Positions 10,365-19,855 are shown, counted from the first letter of the stretch. The stretch is 64,000 bases of DNA from Providencia rettgeri (GCF_013255915.1 NZ_CP053896.1:1240001-1304000), one strand, 5' to 3'. A program made the numbers and translations. Notes: a model not told the origin generated them from the letters alone.

Positions 10365-10412
10365 GAATTTGTTATCAATAGAATTTGTTATCAATAGAAT
10401 TTGTGAGCAATA
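10365..10412. repeat. Three tandem copies of a 16-bp unit upstream of cnoX
   Basis: The unit GAATTTGTTATCAATA occurs at 10365-10380 and 10381-10396, and with two changes (GAATTTGTGAGCAATA) at 10397-10412. It fills the gap between ybbO and the cnoX start, where the cnoX promoter or leader should be. Confidence 0.85.
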
Positions 10413-10441
10413 GTAATAAAATGGGGCTGATTTTGCTTTTT

Positions 10442-11245
10442 TCAAGCTTTTTTCCCCTGATTTGCCAGTATTTTATCCATTATTTTGTCAGGTAAAATAC
10501 GTTTTAAGATACGCACTGCGACGGTTAATAACGTGACAGAATAGCGTACTTTTGGGCGCGAGCTTTCTAACGCATGGATCAGTTTTTCTACCACATGTTC
10601 TGGTGTTAAGGTGAAACGTGAAGCAATACCTGGGTTTTTAACGGGTTTATCTTTTTGTGTTTGTTCAACATTTTGAGTAAAAGCCGTATGAATCGGGCCC
10701 GGTTCAATCAAGCTCACTTTCACCCCTGTTCCTGCCAATTCTAAGCGTAGTGCATCGGACCATGCTTCCAGTGCGTATTTGCTGGCAGCATAAGCGCCAC
10801 GTCCGGGAGTTGAAATAACGCCCATCACTGAACTAGTCTGGATAATTCGCCCTTCATGGTGCGCTAGCATTGCAGGTAATAGCAAAAAAGTTAACTGATG
10901 AACACCAAAAAAGTTAGTGGAAAACTGGGCTTCAAGTTGTTCGCGGCTGACGCTATTTAATGGGCCATACACCCCAAAACCAGCGTTGTTGAATAATCCG
11001 AAAAGGCGGTGATTACAGAGTGTTAACACCGTTTGAGCCGCGGTTTCTATGCTATCCTTATTATCGAGGTCAAGGGAGACAGTGTCATAACCTAGCTCTT
11101 TTAGGCGTAAAATATCGCTTTCTTTACGGCAGGCAACAATAACATGGTAGCCACGCTGCCGAAGTGTCTGTGCAGCACAAAAGCCAATACCGCTTGATGC
11201 TCCTGTGACCAGGACTGATTTTTTGTTTCGTGCCGATGTTTGCAT
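10442..11245 (-). CDS. ybbO: SDR-family oxidoreductase YbbO
   Basis: 267 residues (E. coli YbbO 256-269 depending on start). A classical short-chain dehydrogenase: cofactor motif TGASSGIG, NNAG, catalytic Ser in SSVMG, YAASK, and PG motif EPGPI. E. coli YbbO is an NADP-dependent aldehyde reductase. It lies between tesA and cnoX on the same strand, as in E. coli, but the 91-base gap to cnoX suggests separate promoters. Cytoplasmic; substrate here not determinable. Confidence 0.88.
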   Translation of the reverse strand: MQTSARNKKSVLVTGASSGIGFCAAQTLRQRGYHVIVACRKESDILRLKELGYDTVSLDLDNKDSIETAAQTVLTLCNHRLFGLFNNAGFGVYGPLNSVSREQLEAQFSTNFFGVHQLTFLLLPAMLAHHEGRIIQTSSVMGVISTPGRGAYAASKYALEAWSDALRLELAGTGVKVSLIEPGPIHTAFTQNVEQTQKDKPVKNPGIASRFTLTPEHVVEKLIHALESSRPKVRYSVTLLTVAVRILKRILPDKIMDKILANQGKKA

Positions 11246-11323
11246 AACTTTACCTTGGTTTCATGCAACTGAATCTATTTCGGGTATAAAAGAGCGTTTT
11301 AGTACCCTTGTTTAACGTCTGTT

Positions 11324-11965
11324 TTATTTGCTAGACGGTAAAATATGTTCGAAAAGCTGTTTTTCCATAAAATCAGCAATGGATGGCTGGGCTTCAACGG
11401 TAGGGTGAATACCATCTTGTTGTATCCATTCAGGCTTAGTTATCACGGTTTCCATATAAAACGGCAGTAATGGGATTTGATTACTTTGCGCCAATTTCGG
11501 ATAGACTTTTTCGAAACTTGTCGTATAACGTTTTCCATAGTTAGGTGGAATGCGAATTTGCATTAAGAGCGGTTTCGCACCGGATTGCACGATTTGATCG
11601 ATAATTTGCTGTAAATTAGCTTCGAGTTGTTCAACTGGGAGACCTTGTAAGCCATCATTTGCACCTAATTCGATCAATACCCAGTTAGGTTTGTTTTGTT
11701 CGAGTAAAACGGAAAGGCGTTCTAACCCCTGTGCAGAGGTATTCCCACTAATACTACCGTTAACAATAGCAACGGGTGGGGAAAGTTTCTGCCAACGTTC
11801 GGCAAGCAAGGAGGCCCAAGCCTGCTCAGCCGGTAAACGGTAGCCTGCACTTAGGCTATCACCTAAGATTAATAGCTTAGTTGACGCAAGTGCGTGCCCA
11901 CTTGCAGTCAGTAACAGGAGAAATACCAATATATGTCGGCGAATAATATTCTTGAAGTTCATCAT
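11324..11965 (-). CDS. tesA: Multifunctional acyl-CoA thioesterase I / protease I / lysophospholipase L1 TesA
   Basis: 213 residues from the ATG at 11965. The frame is open 16 codons further, but the MMNF start with the signal peptide RRHILVFLLLLTASGHALA is like E. coli TesA (208 residues). SGNH hydrolase blocks are present: block I LGDSLSAGY with the nucleophile Ser, Gly in GSISGNTSAQG, Asn in ELGANDGL, and DGIHP near the C-terminus with catalytic Asp/His. Periplasmic. Its 5' end overlaps the divergent ybbA gene by 33 bases. Confidence 0.93.
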   Translation of the reverse strand: MMNFKNIIRRHILVFLLLLTASGHALASTKLLILGDSLSAGYRLPAEQAWASLLAERWQKLSPPVAIVNGSISGNTSAQGLERLSVLLEQNKPNWVLIELGANDGLQGLPVEQLEANLQQIIDQIVQSGAKPLLMQIRIPPNYGKRYTTSFEKVYPKLAQSNQIPLLPFYMETVITKPEWIQQDGIHPTVEAQPSIADFMEKQLFEHILPSSK

Positions 11966-12619
11966 CTCATTAAACGTGTTGGTCAAGGTGAACATGAACT
12001 GACTATATTGCAAGGTGTTGAGCTAATTGTCGAGTCCGGGCAAACAATTGCTTTAATTGGGGAGTCAGGTTCGGGGAAATCAACCTTGCTAGGGATTATT
12101 GCTGGGTTGGATGACGGTTCCAGTGGAACGGTTAATTTATTAGGTCAAGACCTCACTAAAATGGACGAAGAGCAGCGGGCACGCTTACGGGCACAAAGTG
12201 TCGGTTTTGTGTTCCAATCCTTTATGTTGATCCCAACCTTAAATGCCATTGAAAATGTACAACTTCCTTCTTTGTTACGTGGCGAATCTGAGTCTGAAAG
12301 TTATCAACACGCGGCGAGTTTACTGACGGATTTAGGCTTAAAAGATCGCCTAAAACATATGCCACCACAGTTGTCAGGGGGTGAGCAACAGCGTGTTGCA
12401 CTTGCTCGTGCCTTTAATGGCCGCCCACAGATTTTATTTGCTGATGAACCAACGGGAAATCTCGATCGCCACACAGGGGATAAAATTGCAGATTTACTGT
12501 TTGATATGAATAAACAGCATGGGACGACCCTTATTTTAGTGACTCACGATAACGAGCTGGCTGCGCGCTGCCAACGCCGTTTGCGCTTGGTCGATGGGCA
12601 ATTGAGGGAAGAAGCATGA
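11933..12619 (+). CDS. ybbA: ABC transporter ATP-binding protein YbbA
   Basis: 228 residues. Walker A GESGSGKST, Q-loop FQSF, signature LSGGEQQR, Walker B ILFADEPTG and H-loop THD are all intact. It is a MacB/LolD-type ATPase and pairs with the permease ybbP immediately downstream, which overlaps its stop by ATGA. The start region overlaps the divergent tesA by 33 bases, so the promoter of each gene lies inside the other's 5' end, as in E. coli. Substrate unknown. Confidence 0.93.
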   Translation: MSANNILEVHHLIKRVGQGEHELTILQGVELIVESGQTIALIGESGSGKSTLLGIIAGLDDGSSGTVNLLGQDLTKMDEEQRARLRAQSVGFVFQSFMLIPTLNAIENVQLPSLLRGESESESYQHAASLLTDLGLKDRLKHMPPQLSGGEQQRVALARAFNGRPQILFADEPTGNLDRHTGDKIADLLFDMNKQHGTTLILVTHDNELAARCQRRLRLVDGQLREEA

Positions 12620-15063
12620 TTTGGCGTTGGTTTTGGCGTGAATGGAAAACACCCTCATTACTGATTGTTTGGCTTGCACTTACCCTTGCTGTTGCTTGTG
12701 TACTGGCTTTAGGGCGAATTAGCGATCGCATTGAAAATAGCATGAGCTACCAAAGCCGTGAGCTATTAGCGGGTGACTTAGTGTTACGATCTTCTCATCC
12801 AAGCGACCCAGTATGGTTACAAGAGGCTCAAAAAGAGGGCTTAACGTTAAGCCAACAAATATCATTTTCTACTATGGCTTATGCGACGGAAGATGAAGAC
12901 GCTCGGCCACAACTGGTGTTAGTGAAAGCAGCGGATAAGGCATATCCATTATATGGTGAGCTCATCACAGAGCCTGCTGGGTTAATCCCGACAAAAGGGG
13001 AGATATTAGTCGCTCCGCGGCTATTAGAATTATTGAACCTCAATGTAGGGGATAACATTGATATCGGAGATGCAACGCTAAAAGTTTCGGGTAAACTAAT
13101 TCAAGAGCCTGACAGCGGTTTTAACCCGTTCCAGATTGCCCCAAGAGTATTGATAGCAATTGAAGATGCACCATTAACGGGAGCAATTCAATTAGGTAGC
13201 CGGTTAACTTATCGCGACATGTTTGCCGGCGATCGCCAGCTTATTGATGCATTTCAACAAAAATATGAGCAAGATCTGCGAAATGATCAACGTTGGTATA
13301 CATTAAGCGAAGATAACGGCGCAGTAGGGAAAACGTTTCAACGTGCTCAACAATTTTTATTGTTGTCAGTTTTATTAACCCTGCTGCTAGCCATTGCTGC
13401 GGTCGTGGTTTCAATGACGCATTATTGCCGCAGCCGTCATCAACTAATCGCAGTATTAAAAACTCTAGGCGCAGGGCGTAGCGCATTACGTCAGTGGATT
13501 ATTGGGCAGTGGTTAGTGATTTTAACCGCTGCGGCTTTACTCGGCTCATTATTAGGTTTGGCTTTTGAAGGCATTTTAATGCAAATCTTAGGGGCTATGT
13601 TGCCGAAGGAATTGCCGCCTGCGAGTTTGATGCCTTGGGTTTGGGCGATTGGTACATTATTTATTATTGCGATTATTGTTGGCAGCCGTCCCTATTACCA
13701 GCTGATGGCAACTCAGCCTTCTAGAGTATTACGTGAAGATGCCAAATCACCCGTTTGGCCGCTATATTACTATCTGCCGATTGTTATTTTAATTGTGGTT
13801 GGCGGCTTATTTGTGTTTGCTGGCGTTAACCCTCTGCTGTGGTCAATTTTGGCGGGTATTGTCGTGGTTGCCGTTCTACTTGCGCTGATTGGTTGGGTAG
13901 GCTTATGGGGGCTACGCCATATTAAGTTCCGTCAATTAAGCTTGCGTTTATCTGTTAGCCGTCTATTGCGCCAGCCGTTGCAAACCATCACACAAATGAG
14001 TGCTTTTTCGTTGTCATTTATGTTATTGGCGCTGCTGATTTTAGTGCGTGGTGATTTGCTTGACCGTTGGCAGCAGCAATTACCCGCAGATAGCCCGAAT
14101 TATTTCTTGATTAATATGAACCAGTCACAGCTTGAGCCTGTTACCAAGCTATTAGCTGAGTTTGACGTGAAACCCACAGAGTTCAACCCTGTGGTGTTAG
14201 CGCGTTTAACCGATATTAATGACCAGTCAGCGATTGAGTGGGCGGATCAACGTGATCCAAATAATAATACGGTACGACGTGAATTGAGCTTAACTTGGCA
14301 ATCTGATTTAGCGCCAGCCAATGTGGTTGATGAAGGGACATGGCCACCGAAAGCGGGAGAAGTCTCAATTGAACAAACGGTCGTTAAAGAACTCGGGTTG
14401 AAATTAGGCGATAAACTTACATTTAACGCAGGGGCTCAGGTCTTCAGTGCGACAGTCAGTAGTATTCGTACGGTTGATTGGGAAAGCCTGCGACCGAACT
14501 TCTATTTTATTTTCTCTGAAGAAAGTCTTTCTCAAATGCCAGCTACTTGGCTGAGCAGTTTCCACTATGAAGGCGATGGGCAGCTATTAACGCAACTTAG
14601 CCGCCATTATCCAACCATTAATGTGCTCGATACTGGTGCAATTATCACCCAAATTCAGCAAATTCTTCAGCAAGTGAGCCAAGCCTTAGAAGTGATGGTG
14701 GTATTGGTTATTTTCTGTGGCTTGTTACTGCTGTTGGCACAAATTCAAGTGGGAATGAGCCAGCGAGAGCGGGAGCTTGTGGTATACCGAACGTTAGGCG
14801 CCAGCAAAAAGTTAATGCGTAGAACATTATGGAGCGAATTTGCATTACTTGGCTTAATGGCAGGGCTTGCGGCGGCATTTGGGGCAGAAATTGCATTATG
14901 GTTGTTGCAAAGTAAAGTGTTTGACTTCCCTTGGCAGCCTGAATGGCGTATGTGGGTATTATTGCCTTTGTGCGCGGCAATTCTATTGTCTATTTGTGGT
15001 AGTTGGTTAGGACTGCGTTTATTAGGGACGGGGAGTCAGCACCGTCGTTTACCTAATAGTTAA
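12616..15063 (+). CDS. ybbP: ABC transporter permease YbbP
   Basis: 815 residues (E. coli YbbP 804). Membrane architecture of the FtsX/MacB permease group: one N-terminal membrane segment (SLLIVWLALTLAVACVLAL), a large periplasmic domain, and clusters of membrane helices near residues 245-430, 470 and 690-800 with two FtsX domains. Forms a putative exporter with YbbA; the tesA-ybbAP arrangement has led others to suggest a lipid-related substrate, which the sequence does not prove. Confidence 0.92.
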   Translation: MIWRWFWREWKTPSLLIVWLALTLAVACVLALGRISDRIENSMSYQSRELLAGDLVLRSSHPSDPVWLQEAQKEGLTLSQQISFSTMAYATEDEDARPQLVLVKAADKAYPLYGELITEPAGLIPTKGEILVAPRLLELLNLNVGDNIDIGDATLKVSGKLIQEPDSGFNPFQIAPRVLIAIEDAPLTGAIQLGSRLTYRDMFAGDRQLIDAFQQKYEQDLRNDQRWYTLSEDNGAVGKTFQRAQQFLLLSVLLTLLLAIAAVVVSMTHYCRSRHQLIAVLKTLGAGRSALRQWIIGQWLVILTAAALLGSLLGLAFEGILMQILGAMLPKELPPASLMPWVWAIGTLFIIAIIVGSRPYYQLMATQPSRVLREDAKSPVWPLYYYLPIVILIVVGGLFVFAGVNPLLWSILAGIVVVAVLLALIGWVGLWGLRHIKFRQLSLRLSVSRLLRQPLQTITQMSAFSLSFMLLALLILVRGDLLDRWQQQLPADSPNYFLINMNQSQLEPVTKLLAEFDVKPTEFNPVVLARLTDINDQSAIEWADQRDPNNNTVRRELSLTWQSDLAPANVVDEGTWPPKAGEVSIEQTVVKELGLKLGDKLTFNAGAQVFSATVSSIRTVDWESLRPNFYFIFSEESLSQMPATWLSSFHYEGDGQLLTQLSRHYPTINVLDTGAIITQIQQILQQVSQALEVMVVLVIFCGLLLLLAQIQVGMSQRERELVVYRTLGASKKLMRRTLWSEFALLGLMAGLAAAFGAEIALWLLQSKVFDFPWQPEWRMWVLLPLCAAILLSICGSWLGLRLLGTGSQHRRLPNS

Positions 15064-15077
15064 ATGCTCGTCATACT

Positions 15078-15132
15078 TCGAGTTGCATGGTCATTGACTG
15101 CGCTTAGATAGGTTGATCTACATGCAACTCGA
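15078..15132. repeat. Enterobacterial palindromic repeat element
   Basis: Arms TCGAGTTGCATG (15078-15089) and CATGCAACTCGA (15121-15132) are perfect inverted repeats around a 31-base centre. The wider context (CATACTTCGAGTTGCA ... GCAACTCGAGTTATT) resembles a dispersed intergenic repeat known from several enterobacteria such as Yersinia and Serratia. It follows ybbP and could fold into a stable RNA hairpin. Confidence 0.7.
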
Positions 15133-15232
15133 GTTATTTAGAATATGGTGGTATTAGGGAAATACCTTAATACCACTATTTATTGAATATTCTAAAAACA
15201 ACCTGTTTTTCAGTAAAATAACTGTCTCCAAT

Positions 15233-15250
15233 CCTTCATAAAAGCTTCAT
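15233..15250 (+). promoter_or_regulatory. Possible Pho-box-like direct repeat upstream of the phytase-like gene
   Basis: CTTCATAAAAGCTTCAT contains two TTCAT units spaced 11 bases apart, the spacing of PhoB half-sites (CTGTCAT repeats), although the conserved TGT is lost. It lies about 60 bases before the start codon at 15309. Weak match; suggested only because the gene product has a phytase-like domain. Confidence 0.25.
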
Positions 15251-15308
15251 TCATCGACGTTATGATTCCGCCATCAATTATTGATAGCCTTAAAATGGAA
15301 ACATAACA

Positions 15309-16679
15309 ATGCAGAATAACCATTCGATTAAACGTAAACTGGGCTCGTTATCTTTATTGGCTGGTTTAATTTCATTTAGCATCACCGGGTTTGCACAACA
15401 AGAAGTGCCAGCAACGTTAGCGGGTCACTCCATTCTTCCAGTTAATTCAACGGTTTCTTCCCCCGAAAATGCACCTTCAGACATGCAAGTGAGTGGTAAA
15501 TTTACCACTGGCGTTCGTGTTGATAGTTTGGGGAAAGTGGAAGGTAAATCCGCGGATCGCCCAACAGGAATGCATATTCCAATTAAAGGCCAGCCACGTC
15601 AAGGGCACTCGGGTATTAAACGTATGGCGGATGGCACTTACTGGGTTTTAACTGATAATGGATTCGGCAACAAAGCCAATTCTCCTGATTCGATGTTGTA
15701 TGTCACTCAATATGATATTGATTTTCAATCAGGTAATACAACGCCATTAAAAACGGTTTTCTTCCATGACCCCGATAAAATTATCCCTTTTCATATTACG
15801 AATGAGAGCACAAAAGAACGCTATTTAACAGGCAGTGATTTTGACCCTGAAAGTTTTCAATTTGCGGGTGGTGCTCTATGGGTTGGCGATGAGTTTGGCC
15901 CTTACCTAATCAAAATGGATTTGGATGGCAAAGTATTAGCTTTATTTGAGACACAAGTAGATGGAAAGAAAGTCGTTTCTCCTGATCACTACCAAATCAC
16001 AACACCGGGTAAACCCGCAGATAAAGTGAATTTCCAAGTCAACCGTTCAAAAGGTTTTGAAGGTATGGCGTCATCGCCAGACGGTTCTAAGCTCTACCCA
16101 ATGCTAGAAGGGGCGATTTGGCTTGATGACAAACAAGATTATGAACATGTTGATGGCAAACGCGCAGCACGTATTCTTGAGTTTGATGTAAAAAAACAAA
16201 ATTGGACAGGCAGAAGCTGGTTGTATGTCTTTGAAGACAATCAGAATGCCATTGGTGATTTTAACTTAATTGATGATACCCACGGCCTAATCATTGAGCG
16301 TGATAATGGTGAAGGTACCGCAGATAAAGCCTGCACGGCGGGAAGCAGTAATACTGAAAATTGCTTTAGTAATTTAGCTAAATTCAAGCGTGTTTATCGT
16401 ATTGAATTTTCAGATAACAATATAGGCAAACCAGTAGATAAGCAGGCTTATATTGATTTAATGAATATCAAAGACCCGAATAATATGGCAAGAAAACCGC
16501 TTAATAACGGGGTGTTTACTTTCCCATTCTTCACTATTGAAAACGTGGATGTGGTTGATAGTGAACACATTATTGTTGGTAATGACAATAACTATCCGTT
16601 TTCATCTAGCCGTGAGCCAAATAAAGCGGATGATAATGAGTTTATCTTATTAAACGTCCCTGAGTTGTTAAAGCCGTAA
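15309..16679 (+). CDS. Secreted esterase-like activity of phytase family protein
   Basis: 456 residues. A signal peptide (SLSLLAGLISFSITGFAQQ) is followed by a beta-propeller-type 'phytase-like' domain (PF13449): DGTYWVLTDNGFGNKANSPDS, WVGDEFGPYLIKMDLDG, KGFEGMASSPDG, FNLIDDTHGLIIERDNGEGT, ENVDVVDSEHIIVGNDNNYPF. Likely periplasmic. Family members are assumed to hydrolyse esters or phosphoesters, but the substrate is unproven. Monocistronic, with hairpins downstream. Assigned from domain pattern recalled from memory. Confidence 0.82.
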   Translation: MQNNHSIKRKLGSLSLLAGLISFSITGFAQQEVPATLAGHSILPVNSTVSSPENAPSDMQVSGKFTTGVRVDSLGKVEGKSADRPTGMHIPIKGQPRQGHSGIKRMADGTYWVLTDNGFGNKANSPDSMLYVTQYDIDFQSGNTTPLKTVFFHDPDKIIPFHITNESTKERYLTGSDFDPESFQFAGGALWVGDEFGPYLIKMDLDGKVLALFETQVDGKKVVSPDHYQITTPGKPADKVNFQVNRSKGFEGMASSPDGSKLYPMLEGAIWLDDKQDYEHVDGKRAARILEFDVKKQNWTGRSWLYVFEDNQNAIGDFNLIDDTHGLIIERDNGEGTADKACTAGSSNTENCFSNLAKFKRVYRIEFSDNNIGKPVDKQAYIDLMNIKDPNNMARKPLNNGVFTFPFFTIENVDVVDSEHIIVGNDNNYPFSSSREPNKADDNEFILLNVPELLKP

Positions 16680-16685
16680 TTGATT

Positions 16686-16718
16686 TTGCGCCACCATTTA
16701 ATTTTTTCGGTGGCGCAA
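16686..16718. terminator. Stem-loop after phytase-like gene
   Basis: Arms TTGCGCCACC and GGTGGCGCAA are perfect inverted repeats with a 13-base loop, beginning 7 bases after the stop codon. No T run follows directly; it may stabilise the mRNA 3' end or act with the second hairpin downstream. Confidence 0.55.
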
Positions 16719-16780
16719 ATAAGCAGTATGTTTTGATCCAATATCTGGTCTTAAGCTTGTTTTCCCTTTGGTTTTAATTT

Positions 16781-16808
16781 TCCCGAGCTAATCACTCGGG
16801 ATTTTTTA
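16781..16808 (+). terminator. Rho-independent terminator between convergent genes
   Basis: TCCCGAG / CTCGGGA stem with a 7-base loop followed by TTTTTTATTT. Lies about 100 bases after the phytase-like gene and just beyond the stop of the opposing MFS gene. Confidence 0.8.
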
Positions 16809-18044
16809 TTTGTGATTGAGGGCTGGGGGCTTCATCATCAAAGTAAGGAATAAAATAACCACAACGGGAGCCGCGATAACCAAAAAAGCAGGGGTGAAAC
16901 TTCCTGTGAAATCTTTTATTGCACCCGCAATAAAAGGTGCTAAGCAGGCAACCGTTGAAATTAAATTTACGACAGAGAATAGTTCTAAGTATGGGCCTCG
17001 GCCGAAATAATTTGACAGTAAAACACTTGATGCCAAAAAGGTCATGCCGTAGCCAATACCAACGCATAACACAAATAAAATAAGCCAAAACCATGAGGTG
17101 GCAATACTGAGGAAAATGACACCTAATACCATGATAATTAGGCTACCGATTAATAGTTTCTTCGGTTCTAACCATTCGCCTGCGGCTCCACCAATAAACC
17201 TTGAGAATGCATTCACAAATGCCATTGTGCTTAATAACGAAACCGCCACTGTCATGCCAAAGCCGCGCTCTTCAATATGGGCGACAGCAAAACTGTTAAC
17301 GGTGATACCACACCATAAAAACGAGGTATAAGTTGCAGCAATCAAGTAGAATTGCCATGTACGTAGTGCTCTGCCGACCGTCCATACTTCTGCAGTGCGA
17401 TAAATAGGTTTACTTGCGTCACTAACTTGTTTTTGCATCACCTTTTTTGCGTGCTCTTGCTCTTTTTTACCTTCTCGTAGCATAAAAATTGTGATTAACG
17501 TGACAATGCTAAGATAAACGGCACATAGAACCCAATGCATACGCCATGAGCCTAATTGGTTTGATGCGTAAAAGTAAATCCAAGGGCCTGCAACACCCCC
17601 CAAGCCCCCGATGGTGAAATATAACCCAAAGGCAAGGGATTGTTTTTCAAATAGCCGCGAAAGTACATAAGTCCCCGGAACCGTGGCGAGTAAGGTGAAA
17701 CCAATACCAATCAATGCAGTACCTAAAAAATAGGTGCTGATGGCTTGTGTGGAATAAAGGCTATAAAAGCCAGCAACAAAGACACTGGTGCCTAGCAATA
17801 AAGTGGCTCGTACACCCACTTTGCGGATTAACAGAGACGGGAGAAAACTCGCTAGCCCGCAAGTTAAACCCAGTAGCGTAAAACCAAAACCAGCCTCACT
17901 CCAGCTCCATTTGAGCTCACTAATCATCTCAGGTAAAACCACGCCAAGAGAGGTAAAGGTTGTCGCGGTGGCTAAAAAATAAACCAGCCCTAACAGAATA
18001 AGAATGCACCACTGATAAAACGGACTAAAAGTCTGCGAGGACAT
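16806..18044 (-). CDS. Major facilitator superfamily transporter
   Basis: 412 residues from the ATG at 18044, which has ACTGGAG five bases upstream; an earlier in-frame ATG at 18068 lacks a good ribosome-binding site. Twelve hydrophobic segments and a charged central loop (REGKKEQEHAKKVMQKQ) give the MFS 6+6 fold; the loop between helices 2 and 3 reads LLIRKVGVRATLLLG. Resembles the oxalate/monocarboxylate branch of MFS. Substrate not determinable. Monocistronic, divergent from nothing nearby; purK lies upstream on the same strand. Confidence 0.8.
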   Translation of the reverse strand: MSSQTFSPFYQWCILILLGLVYFLATATTFTSLGVVLPEMISELKWSWSEAGFGFTLLGLTCGLASFLPSLLIRKVGVRATLLLGTSVFVAGFYSLYSTQAISTYFLGTALIGIGFTLLATVPGTYVLSRLFEKQSLAFGLYFTIGGLGGVAGPWIYFYASNQLGSWRMHWVLCAVYLSIVTLITIFMLREGKKEQEHAKKVMQKQVSDASKPIYRTAEVWTVGRALRTWQFYLIAATYTSFLWCGITVNSFAVAHIEERGFGMTVAVSLLSTMAFVNAFSRFIGGAAGEWLEPKKLLIGSLIIMVLGVIFLSIATSWFWLILFVLCVGIGYGMTFLASSVLLSNYFGRGPYLELFSVVNLISTVACLAPFIAGAIKDFTGSFTPAFLVIAAPVVVILFLTLMMKPPALNHK

Positions 18045-18102
18045 ATTGACTCCAGTAATGCCGCACACCTTAAATCAGGATATTTGTTTTCTGGATGACG
18101 GC

Positions 18103-18155
18103 GAAAATAGCATAATGCCCGAAAATAGTTTCGGGCATCGAATCGGGCTATTTTC
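18103..18155 (-). terminator. Nested hairpin after purK
   Basis: Inner perfect stem ATGCCCGAAA/TTTCGGGCAT (18115-18138), with an outer stem GAAAATAGC/GCTATTTTC (18103-18111 with 18147-18155). It starts six bases after the purK stop and lies between purK and the MFS gene. A plausible purK terminator, with only a short T run on the minus strand. Confidence 0.55.
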
Positions 18156-18160
18156 CCTAT

Positions 18161-19243
18161 TTATTGATGAGAGTACCAGTCTAATTTTGCATTTGCCCAC
18201 TCAATGCCACTTTTGTACTCATTTGGCAAAAGTGGGATCAAAGCCGCCAGTGTGGCAGATAATTGGTGGCAGTCACGATGGGAAAGGTTTAAATGACCCA
18301 CTTTTCGGGCAGGGCGTACCTCTTTTTCATACCAGTGAAGGTGAACGAGGGGTAAACTCAGCCAGTCTATATTTACATCAGTGCCGATTAAATTGACCAT
18401 CACGGCAGGGCTATATACCTCTGGAGATGGCATTGGCAGGTTTAAAATAGCACGTAGATGTAACTCAAACTGGCTAATGGATGCGCCATTTTGTGTCCAA
18501 TGGCCGCTATTATGTACTCGAGGCGCAATTTCGTTAATCAGCAAGTTATTGCCCACGACAAAGCATTCCATTGCCATCACACCGATATAACCAAGTTCAT
18601 CCATCACTGCGCTGAGCATGGCTTGAGCTTGTTCTTGCTGCGGATTAGTTGACTTAGGGAAGGCCACACTGGTACGCAAAATGCCTTCTTGGTGTAAATT
18701 ATGGGTGATCGGGTAAAAAACGGATTCCCCCGCTGCATTTCGGGCACCAATGACAGACACTTCCGCGTCAAAAGGGATACCTTGTTCAACGATGCATTCA
18801 CCATAAATTTCAGCAGGCAGGTCTTTTTCATCACCAGGGCGAACACGCCATTGACCTCGCCCGTCATAGCCACCAGTTCTGCGTTTTACAATGAGAAACT
18901 CACCGAGTGTGGCAAACAGCTCAGGCCATTGTTCAGGGGATTCTAATAATGCCCAAGGTGCAGTAGAAAGTTGTAAGCTATCAAATAAGCTTTTTTGTGG
19001 AAACCTATCAGCTAAACGTGGAAAAATATCACGGTTAATAAAGGCATTATGGCGAGCTAATTCTTTTGTTAGCGGGGTTTCTGGCCAACGTTCAATTTCA
19101 GCGGTGATGACGCTTTGCTGATAAGGAACCGCTTCAGGTTCTGCATCAAGCCCTACAGGAAAAACAGCAATGCCTAATGGCTCACCCGCTTGACGCAGCA
19201 TGCGGCCGAGTTGGCCATTACCAAGCACACAAACGGGTTTCAT
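18161..19243 (-). CDS. purK: N5-carboxyaminoimidazole ribonucleotide synthase PurK
   Basis: 360 residues (E. coli 355). ATP-grasp enzyme that makes N5-CAIR from AIR, bicarbonate and ATP in purine biosynthesis. The N-terminal nucleotide motif VCVLGNGQLGRMLRQAG, FLIVKRRTGGYDGRGQ and NEIAPRVHNSGHWT are clear. The start codon overlaps the purE stop (TAATG), so translation is coupled. Operon purE-purK under a PurR site upstream of purE. Confidence 0.96.
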   Translation of the reverse strand: MKPVCVLGNGQLGRMLRQAGEPLGIAVFPVGLDAEPEAVPYQQSVITAEIERWPETPLTKELARHNAFINRDIFPRLADRFPQKSLFDSLQLSTAPWALLESPEQWPELFATLGEFLIVKRRTGGYDGRGQWRVRPGDEKDLPAEIYGECIVEQGIPFDAEVSVIGARNAAGESVFYPITHNLHQEGILRTSVAFPKSTNPQQEQAQAMLSAVMDELGYIGVMAMECFVVGNNLLINEIAPRVHNSGHWTQNGASISQFELHLRAILNLPMPSPEVYSPAVMVNLIGTDVNIDWLSLPLVHLHWYEKEVRPARKVGHLNLSHRDCHQLSATLAALIPLLPNEYKSGIEWANAKLDWYSHQ

Positions 19244-19758
19244 TATGCTTCCCTCGGGTCTGGGTTGTTTAGCACATCATTGGTTTGGGCTTCTCGCCAC
19301 GCTGAGAGGCGGTTGAAAATAGCAGTATCACTTATTGCTAATACTTGAGCGGCTAAAAGTGCTGCATTTGCGGCACCTGCTTTGCCGATGGCTAGTGTGC
19401 CTACAGGGATACCTTTAGGCATTTGCACGATAGAATATAGGCTGTCAACACCACTTAATGCAGCGCTTTGTACAGGAACACCAAAAATAGGGACTAATGT
19501 TTTAGCGGCGATCATTCCTGGTAAGTGAGCAGCACCACCAGCACCTGCAATAATCACATCAAACCCATTTTTTTTCGCATTTTCAGCAAAGGAAAATAAT
19601 TTATCCGGGGTGCGATGTGCAGAGACGATTTCGACGTGAAAAGGGATTTGGAGTTCAGTTAATACATCAGCTGCGTGCTGCATTGTCGTCCAATCACTTT
19701 TCGAACCCATAACAATGGCAATTTTTGCCGCAGATTGAGCAGGAACTTGGGCAGTCAT
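19243..19758 (-). CDS. purE: N5-carboxyaminoimidazole ribonucleotide mutase PurE
   Basis: 171 residues (E. coli 169). Class I PurE, converting N5-CAIR to CAIR. Conserved motifs: [18 protein letters not shown] with the catalytic His, and [15 protein letters not shown]. First gene of purEK; one-base overlap with purK. A PurR box lies about 80 bases upstream. Confidence 0.96.
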   Translation of the reverse strand: MTAQVPAQSAAKIAIVMGSKSDWTTMQHAADVLTELQIPFHVEIVSAHRTPDKLFSFAENAKKNGFDVIIAGAGGAAHLPGMIAAKTLVPIFGVPVQSAALSGVDSLYSIVQMPKGIPVGTLAIGKAGAANAALLAAQVLAISDTAIFNRLSAWREAQTNDVLNNPDPREA

Positions 19759-19839
19759 TTGGTGCTTTCCTGTATTGAAAAAAACATCACCCTGAGGTGG
19801 GAAATTGAATTGTCTCGATCATATCATGGTAAAGCAGCA

Positions 19840-19855
19840 AGGAAAACGTTTGCGT
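19840..19855 (-). promoter_or_regulatory. PurR operator upstream of purEK
   Basis: On the minus strand the sequence reads ACGCAAACGTTTTCCT, a near-perfect match to the PurR consensus ACGCAAACGTTTTCNT. It lies in the gap between lpxH and purE, where E. coli also has one. Confidence 0.88.

Noticed and set aside
10365-10412. CRISPR-like repeats
   Set aside because: Units are only 16 bases, directly adjacent with no spacers, and there are no cas genes.
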